Assembly (NCBI GenBank): GCA_937890765.1 | Contig: CALADQ010000019.1 | Coordinates: 44,910 to 108,909 of the forward strand | Length of the DNA stretch: 64,000 bases | Reading direction: 5' to 3' | Source: an uncultured Candidatus Neoarthromitus sp. | GTDB taxonomy: Bacteria > Bacillota > Clostridia > Clostridiales > Clostridiaceae | In this document: one piece after another, positions 37,090-44,488 of the stretch | How the letters are laid out: the number at the start of each line of letters is the position of its first letter | Position numbering within the stretch: position 1 is the stretch's first letter | Notes under the pieces: generated by a model | Seen by the model: only the letters and a program-made list of their open reading frames with translations | What the model was told of the DNA's origin: nothing | Database searches by the model: none | Made by a program: the position numbers and the translations under genes

Positions 37090-37130
37090 AAAGGCGAGGA
37101 ATTTTTCCTAACGCCTTTTATTTATTTAAA
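37090..37130 (+). terminator. Terminator of the aminotransferase gene
   Basis: Stem AAAGGCG/CGCCTTT (37090-37096 and 37112-37118), with further internal pairing, is followed by TTATTTATTT. Confidence 0.75.
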
Positions 37131-37139
37131 ATTATATTC

Positions 37140-37178
37140 TTGTAATGTTGTTTGTTTTTAGTTAAAATAAACTTAACT
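37140..37178 (+). promoter_or_regulatory. Promoter with overlapping inverted repeat before the small exported protein
   Basis: The -35 is TTGTAA (37140-37145) and the -10 is TAAAAT (37163-37168), with 17-base spacing. A perfect AGTTAA/TTAACT inverted repeat (37160-37178) covers the -10, so a repressor site is possible. Confidence 0.6.
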
Positions 37179-37214
37179 AATAATTAATAATTTGTTTATT
37201 AGGAGGTGTTAAAG

Positions 37215-37538
37215 ATGAGAAAGAAAATTTCAAAAATTGCTTTGGTCGCTGTATTGACAACTTCACTAGCTACTATTTCACAAGTTCCTTTACAAGCGAA
37301 CGCTTCATTTTGGGGAAGATTTAAAAATCTTTTTCGTGGTGGGAAAATCTATAATACTTATAGCCTATTAAATGCTTCCCAAGGTATTAAACAATCTCCA
37401 ATTAGTAGGGGTTCTTGGAGTAGAAAAGGAATAAAAGGTTATGGAAGTTTACTGCATGAGGGTACTGATGGTAGTTATAGACCTACTGGCAACAATCCAC
37501 CTGATGGTTTTTACAGACAATTAAAAGAGAAAGATTAA
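37215..37538 (+). CDS. Small exported cationic protein, no family recognised
   Basis: The precursor is 107 residues, with a standard signal peptide ending QANA (about residues 1-29), and would give a mature basic protein of some 77 residues. Its first residues, SFWGRFKNLFRGGKIY, form a cationic amphipathic stretch. The rest is rich in Gly, Ser, Arg, Lys and Tyr, with GSWSRKGIKGYGS and NNPPDGFYRQL, and has no Cys. The ATG at 37215 has GGAGG 8 bases upstream. It has its own promoter and a strong terminator. It might be a secreted peptide, toxin or envelope-binding protein; no immunity or export genes are adjacent. The function is unknown. Confidence 0.7.
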   Translation: MRKKISKIALVAVLTTSLATISQVPLQANASFWGRFKNLFRGGKIYNTYSLLNASQGIKQSPISRGSWSRKGIKGYGSLLHEGTDGSYRPTGNNPPDGFYRQLKEKD

Positions 37539-37549
37539 TGGATACATAA

Positions 37550-37583
37550 AAAACAGCTGAATGAAGTTTCATCTAGCTGTTTT
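37550..37583. terminator. Bidirectional terminator
   Basis: Stem AAACAGCT/AGCTGTTT, continued by ATGAA/TTCAT, lies between the convergent small exported protein and EIIA genes, with T tracts on both sides. Confidence 0.8.
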
Positions 37584-37588
37584 AAATT

Positions 37589-38116
37589 TTATCTTTTCAA
37601 AGTTATAATTTCATCACTAACGTTTACACGTTTGCACTCTTGCAAAATAATTTCTTTGTAATCACTGGAATTTGTAATTACAATAGGCGTGTCTGTGGAA
37701 TATCCTTCAGAAATTATTCCTTTAAGGTCAAACGTAAAAAGCAAATCTCCCTTTTTAACTTTTTGAGAATCTTTAATTTTTAAATCAAAATATTTTCCTT
37801 TCAACTTCACCGTGTCCATTCCTAAATGAATTAAAAGTTCGCAACCTCCATCAGAAATCAAAGCTATTGCATGCTTTGTAACAAAAGTCATCACAACAGT
37901 TCCATTAAACGGCGAATAAACTTTTCCTTCAGATGGTTTAATTGCAATTCCTTTTCCAATAATCTCTTGTGAAAAAACTTCGTCTTCAACTTCACACAAT
38001 TTTATTAACTCACCTTTAATTGGACTAAAAATTTTTTCAACATTCTCATCAAAATTATTTTCATTTTGCTCTAAACTTTTTTTGGATTCTTTATTTTTGT
38101 TTGTGAAAAATCCCAT
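37589..38116 (-). CDS. crr: PTS glucose-type EIIA component
   Basis: EIIA passes the phosphoryl group from HPr to a sugar-specific EIIB. The 175-residue protein has the EIIA-Glc barrel, with VFSQEIIGKGIAIKPSEGKVYSPFNGTVVM, the first conserved His in VTKHAIALIS and the phosphorylated His in LLIHLGMDTVKLKG. A charged N-terminal extension of about 28 residues precedes it. It is free-standing: no EIIB or EIIC gene is nearby, so it must serve permeases encoded elsewhere. Confidence 0.92.
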   Translation of the reverse strand: MGFFTNKNKESKKSLEQNENNFDENVEKIFSPIKGELIKLCEVEDEVFSQEIIGKGIAIKPSEGKVYSPFNGTVVMTFVTKHAIALISDGGCELLIHLGMDTVKLKGKYFDLKIKDSQKVKKGDLLFTFDLKGIISEGYSTDTPIVITNSSDYKEIILQECKRVNVSDEIITLKR

Positions 38117-38229
38117 TAAGAAAACCCCCTAAATCTAAACGAAATATTGAAATTATCTTTTCACATAAACGCAATTATACATTTAGGAAAAATTTTTGTC
38201 AACGATTTCATTTTGTGTTTGAGAACATC

Positions 38230-38257
38230 AAAAAAAAGTTGTGGAAAATTCCACAAC
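38230..38257 (-). terminator. Terminator of the 5'-nucleotidase gene
   Basis: A perfect 8-bp stem GTTGTGGA/TCCACAAC with an AAAT loop is followed by eight T residues on the minus strand. Confidence 0.9.
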
Positions 38258-38272
38258 CTTAAATCTTTAAAC

Positions 38273-40405
38273 TTAATTATCCTTTTTCTTTTTTGACATT
38301 AAAACAACCACCGCTACAATTAAAGCTATTCCAACTATTCCTAAAGCGATGTACGAAAATTTATTATTATTTTTTACTGGCTCAACTTTATCTTCTTGAC
38401 TAACTTGTGCAGATGTAGAAACGGTTTCTGGAGCATTATTAACATCTATTGAAAATTTGCTCAATCCATTTTCTAATTTTGAAACTTCTTTGATATTTTT
38501 GTTTTCTTCAGAATCTAAATAATCAGCACCACGAGAACTAGAAGTGAAAACAATATTCGCTTCGCCCTCTATAGGTTTAATTCTCCAGTTGAAATCTTGA
38601 GAAACTTCTACATTTTTAAGTCCCTTTAAATAATCAGCTATAACTTGTCTTGTTTCTTGTCCAGAATTATAAACTAATTTTTCTGGCGTGAAAGATTTAA
38701 ATAGAGAACCTCCTGCAAGATAACTATTTGTTACAACTAAAAATTCTTCGTCTGGTGAAATTGGTTTTCCGTCTTTAGTTATATTCATAACTCTTGTGTT
38801 ATTCATGTCAATAACTTCACCATCTGGTTTGTATCTCGGCTCCTTAGTAACATCTATTTCGTAATTTATTCCGTCGAACAAATTGAAATTGAATGGTATG
38901 AAATCAGGATTTATTAATTCTTGCTCATCTTTATTATTTGGATCTATAACATTGTAAACTGACGACGACAATTCAAGAATGTTTTGTATATCTTCTCCAG
39001 TTAGCTTTGTAACAACTAAAGTGTTTGAATATTTATATAAATTCGATACATCTTTAATTGACATACTACCTTTCTTTATATCTATATAATTTTCTGCACT
39101 TCTTCCAACTTTAAATGGAGCACTAATTGATATTAACGGTAAATTTTTATAAGGCTCAAGCTCTGCAACTCCACTTTCAATTGCCTTTTTCACAAAATCC
39201 AATTGTGCATCATTAACAATTTGTTGGTCCGCTGCATCCCTCACCAAAGTGAAGAAACTATTTAAATCTCTGTCTACTTCTCCGATAGGTTGATTTATAT
39301 AATTCAAAGTATTTTCATGGAATTCTTTAACAAACTCTACTGTTTCAGGGTCGTTCTCTATCCCTTTAGCACTTCTAATTTCAGACCTTCCATCTAAAAC
39401 ACTCCACTTGCCATCTTTCTTTTCCAATTTCAAATCAATTATTCCTAAATTATTAGCTAAGCTTCCCGCCATAAAAGTCGGCTTATTATTAATAGTCCCT
39501 TTTTCTAAATCAACATTAGGCAAACTGTTTATACGTTGTTCATTTGAAGGAAATTCTTGGTGAGCATGTCCAACAACCAAAGCATCTATTCCTTCAATTT
39601 GAGTTAACTGATATGACATATTCTCAGAATATTTTGCTTCATCACCATGACCATATCCACTATGAGATAATCCGATAATTAAATCAACATTCTCTTTGTT
39701 TCTAAGAACATCAACCATCTCGTTAGCAGATTCGACTATATCTTTTACTTGAACTTTTCCATTTAAATGTTGGCTATCCCAATTTAAAATTTGTGGTGGA
39801 ACTAATCCAATAAATCCAATTTTCAAATTTTGTTCTTTTCCATTTTCATCTACGACTTTTTCATTTATAACTTCGTATTGTTTATATAATGGTTTTCCTT
39901 CCATGTCATAAACGTTTGAACAAATTAATGAAACTCCTGTCGTACCATCAACAACATTTCTAAGAAAATCTAATCCATAATTGAATTCGTGATTTCCAAG
40001 AGCTGAAACATCAAATTTTAAAAATTCCATTGTTTTATAAACAGGATGTCCACTTTCAAGAGGATTAATAACTGAATAATAATCTCCAAGAGGGTTACCC
40101 TGAATTGTGTCCCCTGCATCAACTAAAATAAAATTATCAATTTCATCTTCTTTGCCATTCGGATTTACTTCTTTCTTAGCTTGCTTAATTAGAGTTGCTA
40201 TTTTTGACATTCCATAATTATCCGTTTCAATATCTTGAAAATAATCGTGATTCATCAAGGTTGTATGAACGTCTGACAATCCCGCTATTCTCAAATTCAC
40301 TTTTGAATCTTTGGAACTTTCAGCAAAAGCTGAATTCGACGGATTAACAAACAAACCAGCTAGCATAAAACTCAAAATAATTTTACCAAACTTTTTTCCT
40401 ATCAT
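38273..40405 (-). CDS. Surface-anchored 5'-nucleotidase / 2',3'-cyclic phosphodiesterase
   Basis: This is an extracellular metallophosphatase of 710 residues that would release phosphate and nucleosides from nucleotides. It has a signal peptide (ending SAFA), then metallophosphoesterase motifs (GLSDVHTTL, VDAGDTIQGNPLGDYY, ALGNHEFNYG, GLSHSGYGHGDE, VVGHAHQEFP) and the 5'-nucleotidase C-terminal domain (SISAPFKVGRS ... DIKKGSMSIKDVSNLYKYSNTL). At the end is a transmembrane helix (SYIALGIVGIALIVAVVVLM) followed by KKKKDN. There is no LPXTG, so it is membrane-anchored. The ATG at 40405 has AAGGAG 13 bases upstream, an unusually long spacing. Confidence 0.9.
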   Translation of the reverse strand: MIGKKFGKIILSFMLAGLFVNPSNSAFAESSKDSKVNLRIAGLSDVHTTLMNHDYFQDIETDNYGMSKIATLIKQAKKEVNPNGKEDEIDNFILVDAGDTIQGNPLGDYYSVINPLESGHPVYKTMEFLKFDVSALGNHEFNYGLDFLRNVVDGTTGVSLICSNVYDMEGKPLYKQYEVINEKVVDENGKEQNLKIGFIGLVPPQILNWDSQHLNGKVQVKDIVESANEMVDVLRNKENVDLIIGLSHSGYGHGDEAKYSENMSYQLTQIEGIDALVVGHAHQEFPSNEQRINSLPNVDLEKGTINNKPTFMAGSLANNLGIIDLKLEKKDGKWSVLDGRSEIRSAKGIENDPETVEFVKEFHENTLNYINQPIGEVDRDLNSFFTLVRDAADQQIVNDAQLDFVKKAIESGVAELEPYKNLPLISISAPFKVGRSAENYIDIKKGSMSIKDVSNLYKYSNTLVVTKLTGEDIQNILELSSSVYNVIDPNNKDEQELINPDFIPFNFNLFDGINYEIDVTKEPRYKPDGEVIDMNNTRVMNITKDGKPISPDEEFLVVTNSYLAGGSLFKSFTPEKLVYNSGQETRQVIADYLKGLKNVEVSQDFNWRIKPIEGEANIVFTSSSRGADYLDSEENKNIKEVSKLENGLSKFSIDVNNAPETVSTSAQVSQEDKVEPVKNNNKFSYIALGIVGIALIVAVVVLMSKKKKDN

Positions 40406-40506
40406 ACTAAATAGTTAACTCCTTCTATAAAAATATAATTTACATTTTATATTTTACATTATCCATTAAAAAATTTAAATCTTACTTATGAATAAAATTT
40501 CAAATT

Positions 40507-40523
40507 AGAATGAAATACATTCT
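40507..40523. promoter_or_regulatory. Inverted repeat upstream of the 5'-nucleotidase gene
   Basis: Perfect AGAATG/CATTCT arms with a 5-base spacer lie about 100 bases upstream of the start. The remainder of the 40406-40713 gap holds the permease terminator and AT-rich DNA with no clear promoter. Confidence 0.3.
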
Positions 40524-40652
40524 TTTAAGTAGAAAAACAATATGTAAAACGATTTGTTTATTAATTTATAAAAAATAATCATAATATTAAGCTATCCTGA
40601 AAAAATATCTTAAATTAACTAAATAATCATAATCGATTTCAATAATGCAAAA

Positions 40653-40685
40653 ACAAAAAAACAAACTAACTAAATCGTTAGTCTG
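40653..40685 (-). terminator. Terminator of the amino acid permease gene
   Basis: A 9-bp stem (40662-40670 and 40677-40685) is followed by a T-rich tract on the minus strand. Confidence 0.8.
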
Positions 40686-40713
40686 TTATTTCATCATTCA
40701 TTCATTTATTTAT

Positions 40714-42069
40714 TTACACAATATTTTTTTCGCCATTTTTAAAAATCAATCCTAACAAAATTATAACCGAAAATATACAAATATAAATTATAACTTGTTT
40801 CACTCCATGAGAAATTAATGTAGCAAATATCATAAAACACGAACCTATTATAGCTAAAGTTGGCACAACAAATCTTTGAAAAAAATTTAAATCCTTTATT
40901 TCCTTAATCAACCAAATAAAAATTGGTATATATAGAGCGTAAGTTGTAACAACAGGAAGTTCTGAAAAATCTAAAAACATTCCCCACCAACCTTTAAAAC
41001 TTCCATACCACGCCATTAACCAAAATAATACACAAATCAAACTAAACAGTCCAGAATTTATTGGAACTTTGCTTTTATGTTCCAATTTCGAAAAAAATTT
41101 AGGAGCTGGCCCCATATTCCTAATTGAAATTGAATAAAATCCACGTGTGCAAGCAAGCACTAATCCATTCAACGAACCTATACACGAAATTATCACAAAC
41201 ACAATCAACGCACTTCCCAAAAAAGAACCTAAAGTTTTTACAAAAGCAATTCTTATTGAACTTTCTCCACCTTCCATAAAATCAGTAACGGGCATAGTAC
41301 TAACCAATCCAATAAAATAGATTACATAAATAGTAACTATAACTATACTCCCTAAAAAGAGAGCTCTAGGCAAATTTCTTTTTGAATCTTTCAATTCTGA
41401 ATTTATTGTAGTTGCTATAATCCAACCTTCATAAGCAAACGCTGTAGCGACAATAGAAGCAAATAATGGATTTTCAGATACTAATTCATTTGTTACGGAA
41501 GAAAAATTTTGTATAAGCTGCCCATTAGAAAAACCTTTAAAAGTACCCACTACCGCCATAAGAACTAATGGAACTAATTTTATGAAAGTAGTTGATACTT
41601 GTATTTTTGACGATAAAATAGGTGCAACTATGTTCAAAATATAGATGAAAATTAAATACGCTATCGCAATCAAATAAACTTGATAATTTGTTTCCGGATT
41701 GCCAATATTAAATAATGCTGCTGTATACCTAGCAGAAATCCAAGACAAAACGGCCGCTAAAGCTGGATAATAAATTGTAGCCATGAACCAACCTACAGTA
41801 TATCCATATGTTTCTCCAAGAGCAGCTTCAGCATAATCAACAATTCCATTAACTTTCTCATACCTACTAGCTAACATAGCAAAACTATAAGCACAAACTA
41901 TCATGATACATCCACTTATAATCCAAGATATTGTCCCTAGCAACATATTTCCATTTGTGCTCTGCAAAACTTTTTCAGCTTTGAAAAACACACCGCTACC
42001 TATAACAACTCCTATGACCATTGCAACAGCCATACAAAATCCATATCTTTTTTGCATACTATTAGACAT
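40714..42069 (-). CDS. APC-superfamily amino acid permease
   Basis: This membrane transporter of 451 residues has about 12 hydrophobic segments. The first helix carries the unwound, substrate-binding motif VVIGSGVFFKAEKVLQ. The second and third (LLGTISWIISGCIMIVCAYSFAMLA, followed by YEKVNGIVDYAEAALGETYGYTVGW) match the LAT/serine-threonine exchanger-like branch. The substrate is not evident. The start ATG follows AGGGG. It is a single gene. Confidence 0.88.
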   Translation of the reverse strand: MSNSMQKRYGFCMAVAMVIGVVIGSGVFFKAEKVLQSTNGNMLLGTISWIISGCIMIVCAYSFAMLASRYEKVNGIVDYAEAALGETYGYTVGWFMATIYYPALAAVLSWISARYTAALFNIGNPETNYQVYLIAIAYLIFIYILNIVAPILSSKIQVSTTFIKLVPLVLMAVVGTFKGFSNGQLIQNFSSVTNELVSENPLFASIVATAFAYEGWIIATTINSELKDSKRNLPRALFLGSIVIVTIYVIYFIGLVSTMPVTDFMEGGESSIRIAFVKTLGSFLGSALIVFVIISCIGSLNGLVLACTRGFYSISIRNMGPAPKFFSKLEHKSKVPINSGLFSLICVLFWLMAWYGSFKGWWGMFLDFSELPVVTTYALYIPIFIWLIKEIKDLNFFQRFVVPTLAIIGSCFMIFATLISHGVKQVIIYICIFSVIILLGLIFKNGEKNIV

Positions 42070-42169
42070 ACAAATAACATCCCCTTTTCAATTATAAGTT
42101 TAATGAATCATAGCATATTTTAACACACGATTAAATTTTTTCATATAATTTATTTAAATTTTTAATTTT

Positions 42170-42211
42170 TACTAAAAAAGACTAATTAATTTAAAATTAA
42201 TTAGTCTTTTT
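42170..42211. terminator. Terminator overlapping the end of the anti-sigma-like gene
   Basis: An AT-rich 15-16 bp stem around AAAAGACTAATTAAT. The right arm contains the last codons of the anti-sigma-like gene. A T tract follows on the minus strand. Confidence 0.8.
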
Positions 42212-42838
42212 TAAAATATATTTTTCCTTAAAAATTTTTCCCTCTAATAAATCATCTATTTCAGTTGTAAATACATTTCCTACATCATCATAAAAAACAA
42301 TTACATAATTCCCATTCGTATTCACAAAAAATTCTGAACGCTTATCCAACAAATTATTTTTCAATCTTACATCAATATCATTTATAGAATCTATATTTTC
42401 TATTAAAATATCTTCCAAAAAAACAATTTTATTAGATTCTTTATCAATATTATAAAAGTTTCCATTTAAATCAGAATCAAAGTTAAGTGGATGAGCTGAA
42501 AAAATTAAATCATTTTCAAAGAATCCATATTCGCTGTTTGGGTATTGCTCATAAAAATTTGAACTTACTCCTCGTTTTGTATTAGGTGAGCCATTATTAA
42601 TTTTAAAATCATTTATTTTATAATCTTTTCCACCTAAGGAAGTTAAAAATATAAACGATAGACTAGCAACAATAGCTAACCTTATAAAAGGATTAAATTT
42701 TCTAAATAAATTCTTTTTTCGAGTATTTTTAGAATACGAACTTGCTATACAACTTATTACATAGTCATTTAAATCTTTTGGATAATTTTGTTGCATGTAT
42801 TTTTGTTTTAAAAAGTTTAAATACTTATCATTATACAT
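42197..42838 (-). CDS. Putative membrane-bound anti-sigma factor
   Basis: This 213-residue protein is encoded directly after an ECF sigma factor, overlapping it by 8 bases. A cytoplasmic N-terminal part of about 50 residues (start MYNDKYLNFLKQKYMQQNYPKDLNDYVI) precedes one transmembrane helix (FIRLAIVASLSFIFLTSL). The external domain of about 140 residues ends in VNTNGNYVIVFYDDVGNVFTTEIDDLLEG. Topology and position are those of regulated-proteolysis or ligand-sensing anti-sigma factors. No family is recognised in the external domain, which may be the sensor. Confidence 0.65.
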   Translation of the reverse strand: MYNDKYLNFLKQKYMQQNYPKDLNDYVISCIASSYSKNTRKKNLFRKFNPFIRLAIVASLSFIFLTSLGGKDYKINDFKINNGSPNTKRGVSSNFYEQYPNSEYGFFENDLIFSAHPLNFDSDLNGNFYNIDKESNKIVFLEDILIENIDSINDIDVRLKNNLLDKRSEFFVNTNGNYVIVFYDDVGNVFTTEIDDLLEGKIFKEKYILKKTN

Positions 42839-43352
42839 TAACTAAATCCTCCTTAAGATTAATTTTTAATATTTTTAAAGCTTTATACAAATTAGTTTTA
42901 ACTGTACTTTCATTCATTTCCAAGATTTGAGCTATGTCTTTTATTTTAAAATCCTCAAAAAATCTCAAAATAATTATCGCTTTAAGTTTTGGCGATAGTT
43001 TGTCCATAGCATTTTTTAAAACAATTTTATCTAGAATATGTGAATTATCTTCGGCAGATTCCTTCAAAATTTCATCGCTTAAAATAAATTTTTTATTGTA
43101 TTTGAAAAAATCAATACAATTATTCACAAGTATTCTAGTTATCCAAGGCTTTAATAAATTTAAATCCTTTATATATTCGACTGAAGAAAGGGATTTATAT
43201 ATAGTATTTTGAACTATTTCAAAAGCATCATCTTTACTTTTTACATAACTAAACGCAATCCTATATAAATATTTTTGATTTTCTATTATAAAATCTTCAA
43301 GAGCTCTCCTTTTTAAATATTCAACACTAACATTAACCTCATTTGAACTCAT
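42831..43352 (-). CDS. ECF-type RNA polymerase sigma factor
   Basis: This 173-residue sigma-70 family factor has only regions 2 and 4. Region 2 is LEDFIIENQKYLYRIAFSYVKSKDDAFEIVQNTIYKSL ... LLKPWITRILVNNCIDFFKYNKK. Region 4 is MDKLSPKLKAIIILRFFEDFKIKDIAQILEMNESTVKTNLYKALKIL. It resembles the SigV/SigW groups. It is co-transcribed with the membrane anti-sigma-like gene. The promoter upstream is of sigma-A type; no obvious ECF autoregulatory motif was noticed. The regulon is unknown. Confidence 0.88.
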   Translation of the reverse strand: MSSNEVNVSVEYLKRRALEDFIIENQKYLYRIAFSYVKSKDDAFEIVQNTIYKSLSSVEYIKDLNLLKPWITRILVNNCIDFFKYNKKFILSDEILKESAEDNSHILDKIVLKNAMDKLSPKLKAIIILRFFEDFKIKDIAQILEMNESTVKTNLYKALKILKINLKEDLVNV

Positions 43353-43384
43353 ACAAAATCCCCCTATGAGAAGTCCTAATAAAA

Positions 43385-43412
43385 ATTATATCATTTTTTA
43401 ATTTATTTGTAA
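43385..43412 (-). promoter_or_regulatory. Promoter for the ECF sigma / anti-sigma operon
   Basis: TTACAA (43407-43412), a 16-base spacer and TATAAT (43385-43390). The start codon is about 33 bases downstream of the -10. Confidence 0.65.
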
Positions 43413-43508
43413 TCATTTTATTAAAATCATAATTCATTGAATATGTATTTAATATCAAATAAGTGAACGATATAAAATAATTTTTTAAAAACTTCTACTT
43501 AGAAACCT

Positions 43509-44381
43509 CTAGCAATTTTCTTTAATATATTTTTTAAAATGTTCTGTTATAATTTTCGTATGCTTTCCGACTTTTCCATTTCCTATTTTTCTGTTGTCTA
43601 TTGAAACAACACCTATAATTTCTGCAGCAGTTCCTGTTAAAAAACATTCATCGCAAGAATACAAATTAAATCTCGTAAACTCTCTCTCATAAATTTCATA
43701 TCCCAAATCTTTCAATAATTCAATTACTAAAATTCGCGTAATTCCATTTAAAATTCCTGTATGTGTTGGAGGCGTGTATACCTTATTATCTTTTATTATA
43801 AAAATATTATCTCCCGTACATTCACTAACAACACCGTTTACATTTAAAAATATTGCTTCTTGAGCATTTTTATTTTTTGCTTCAACTTTTGCCAAAATAT
43901 TTGACAAATAGTTAAGAGATTTACATTGCGGATCAGCCATTGAAGGATTCATTCTAACAAACGAAGATATGATTACGTTTATCCCTTCCTCATAAAAATT
44001 TTTGTTATAAAGTGATATGCTCGAAGCAATGCAAACCAATGTTGGATTTACAATTTCTTCATCCGGAGGAGTCAATCCCAAATTGTAAGTTCCTCTACTC
44101 ATCACCAATCGTATGTATCCATCTTTAATGTTATTTAATTTTATAAGTTCATTCATAATGTGAACTATTTCTTGTTTAGAATTTTTAATAGGTATCATCG
44201 TGTATTTAGATGAGTCGTAAAACCTATCTATGTGTTCATCACATTTAAATATTTTTCCATTATATATTCTTATTCCTTCAAAAAATCCATCGCCATACAA
44301 AAATCCTCTATCAAAAACAGAAATTTTCGCCTCGCTTTTTTTCAGATATTCACCGTTAACATAAATTATTAAATTATCCAA
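43509..44381 (-). CDS. ilvE: Branched-chain amino acid aminotransferase, class IV
   Basis: This fold-type IV enzyme of 290 residues transfers amino groups between glutamate and Val, Leu or Ile keto acids. Signs are IIYVNGEYLKKSEAKISVFDRGFLYGDGFFEGIRIY, RLVMSRGTYNLGL, the PLP Lys in PQCKSLNYLSNILAKVEAK, VVSECTGDNIFII, GILNGITRILVIELL and FLTGTAAEIIGVVSID. It is closest in pattern to the archaeal/clostridial IlvE group, but D-alanine aminotransferase shares the fold. The start is TTG with GGGGTG 8 bases upstream. Confidence 0.85.
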   Translation of the reverse strand: MDNLIIYVNGEYLKKSEAKISVFDRGFLYGDGFFEGIRIYNGKIFKCDEHIDRFYDSSKYTMIPIKNSKQEIVHIMNELIKLNNIKDGYIRLVMSRGTYNLGLTPPDEEIVNPTLVCIASSISLYNKNFYEEGINVIISSFVRMNPSMADPQCKSLNYLSNILAKVEAKNKNAQEAIFLNVNGVVSECTGDNIFIIKDNKVYTPPTHTGILNGITRILVIELLKDLGYEIYEREFTRFNLYSCDECFLTGTAAEIIGVVSIDNRKIGNGKVGKHTKIITEHFKKYIKENC

Positions 44382-44420
44382 ATAAATTACACCCCTAAAA
44401 ATTTTTGTAAAATAAATATA

Positions 44421-44429
44421 ATTATACCA
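44421..44429 (-). promoter_or_regulatory. Extended -10 promoter before ilvE
   Basis: TGGTATAAT on the minus strand (TATAAT at 44421-44426), 40 bases upstream of the TTG start. No good -35 is seen. Confidence 0.5.
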
Positions 44430-44445
44430 TTTATAAAAATATTTT

Positions 44446-44484
44446 TAAAAACAAAGACAGCACCTCATAAATAGAAGCGCTGTC
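44446..44484 (-). terminator. Terminator of the UvrD-like helicase gene
   Basis: Stem GACAGC/GCTGTC (44456-44461 and 44479-44484) with a long loop is followed by TTTGTTTTTA on the minus strand. Confidence 0.7.
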
Positions 44485-44488
44485 AAAA

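Noticed and set aside
27500..40405. Genomic island or prophage origin for the secreted-protein region
   Set aside because: No integrase, transposase, tRNA target, flanking repeats or clear base-composition change was seen; the region is AT-rich like the rest.
40439..40458. Pho-box-like TTTACA direct repeats before the 5'-nucleotidase
   Set aside because: Two TTTACA copies are 14 bases apart rather than the 11-base period of PhoP boxes and lie close to the start codon; AT-rich chance is likely.
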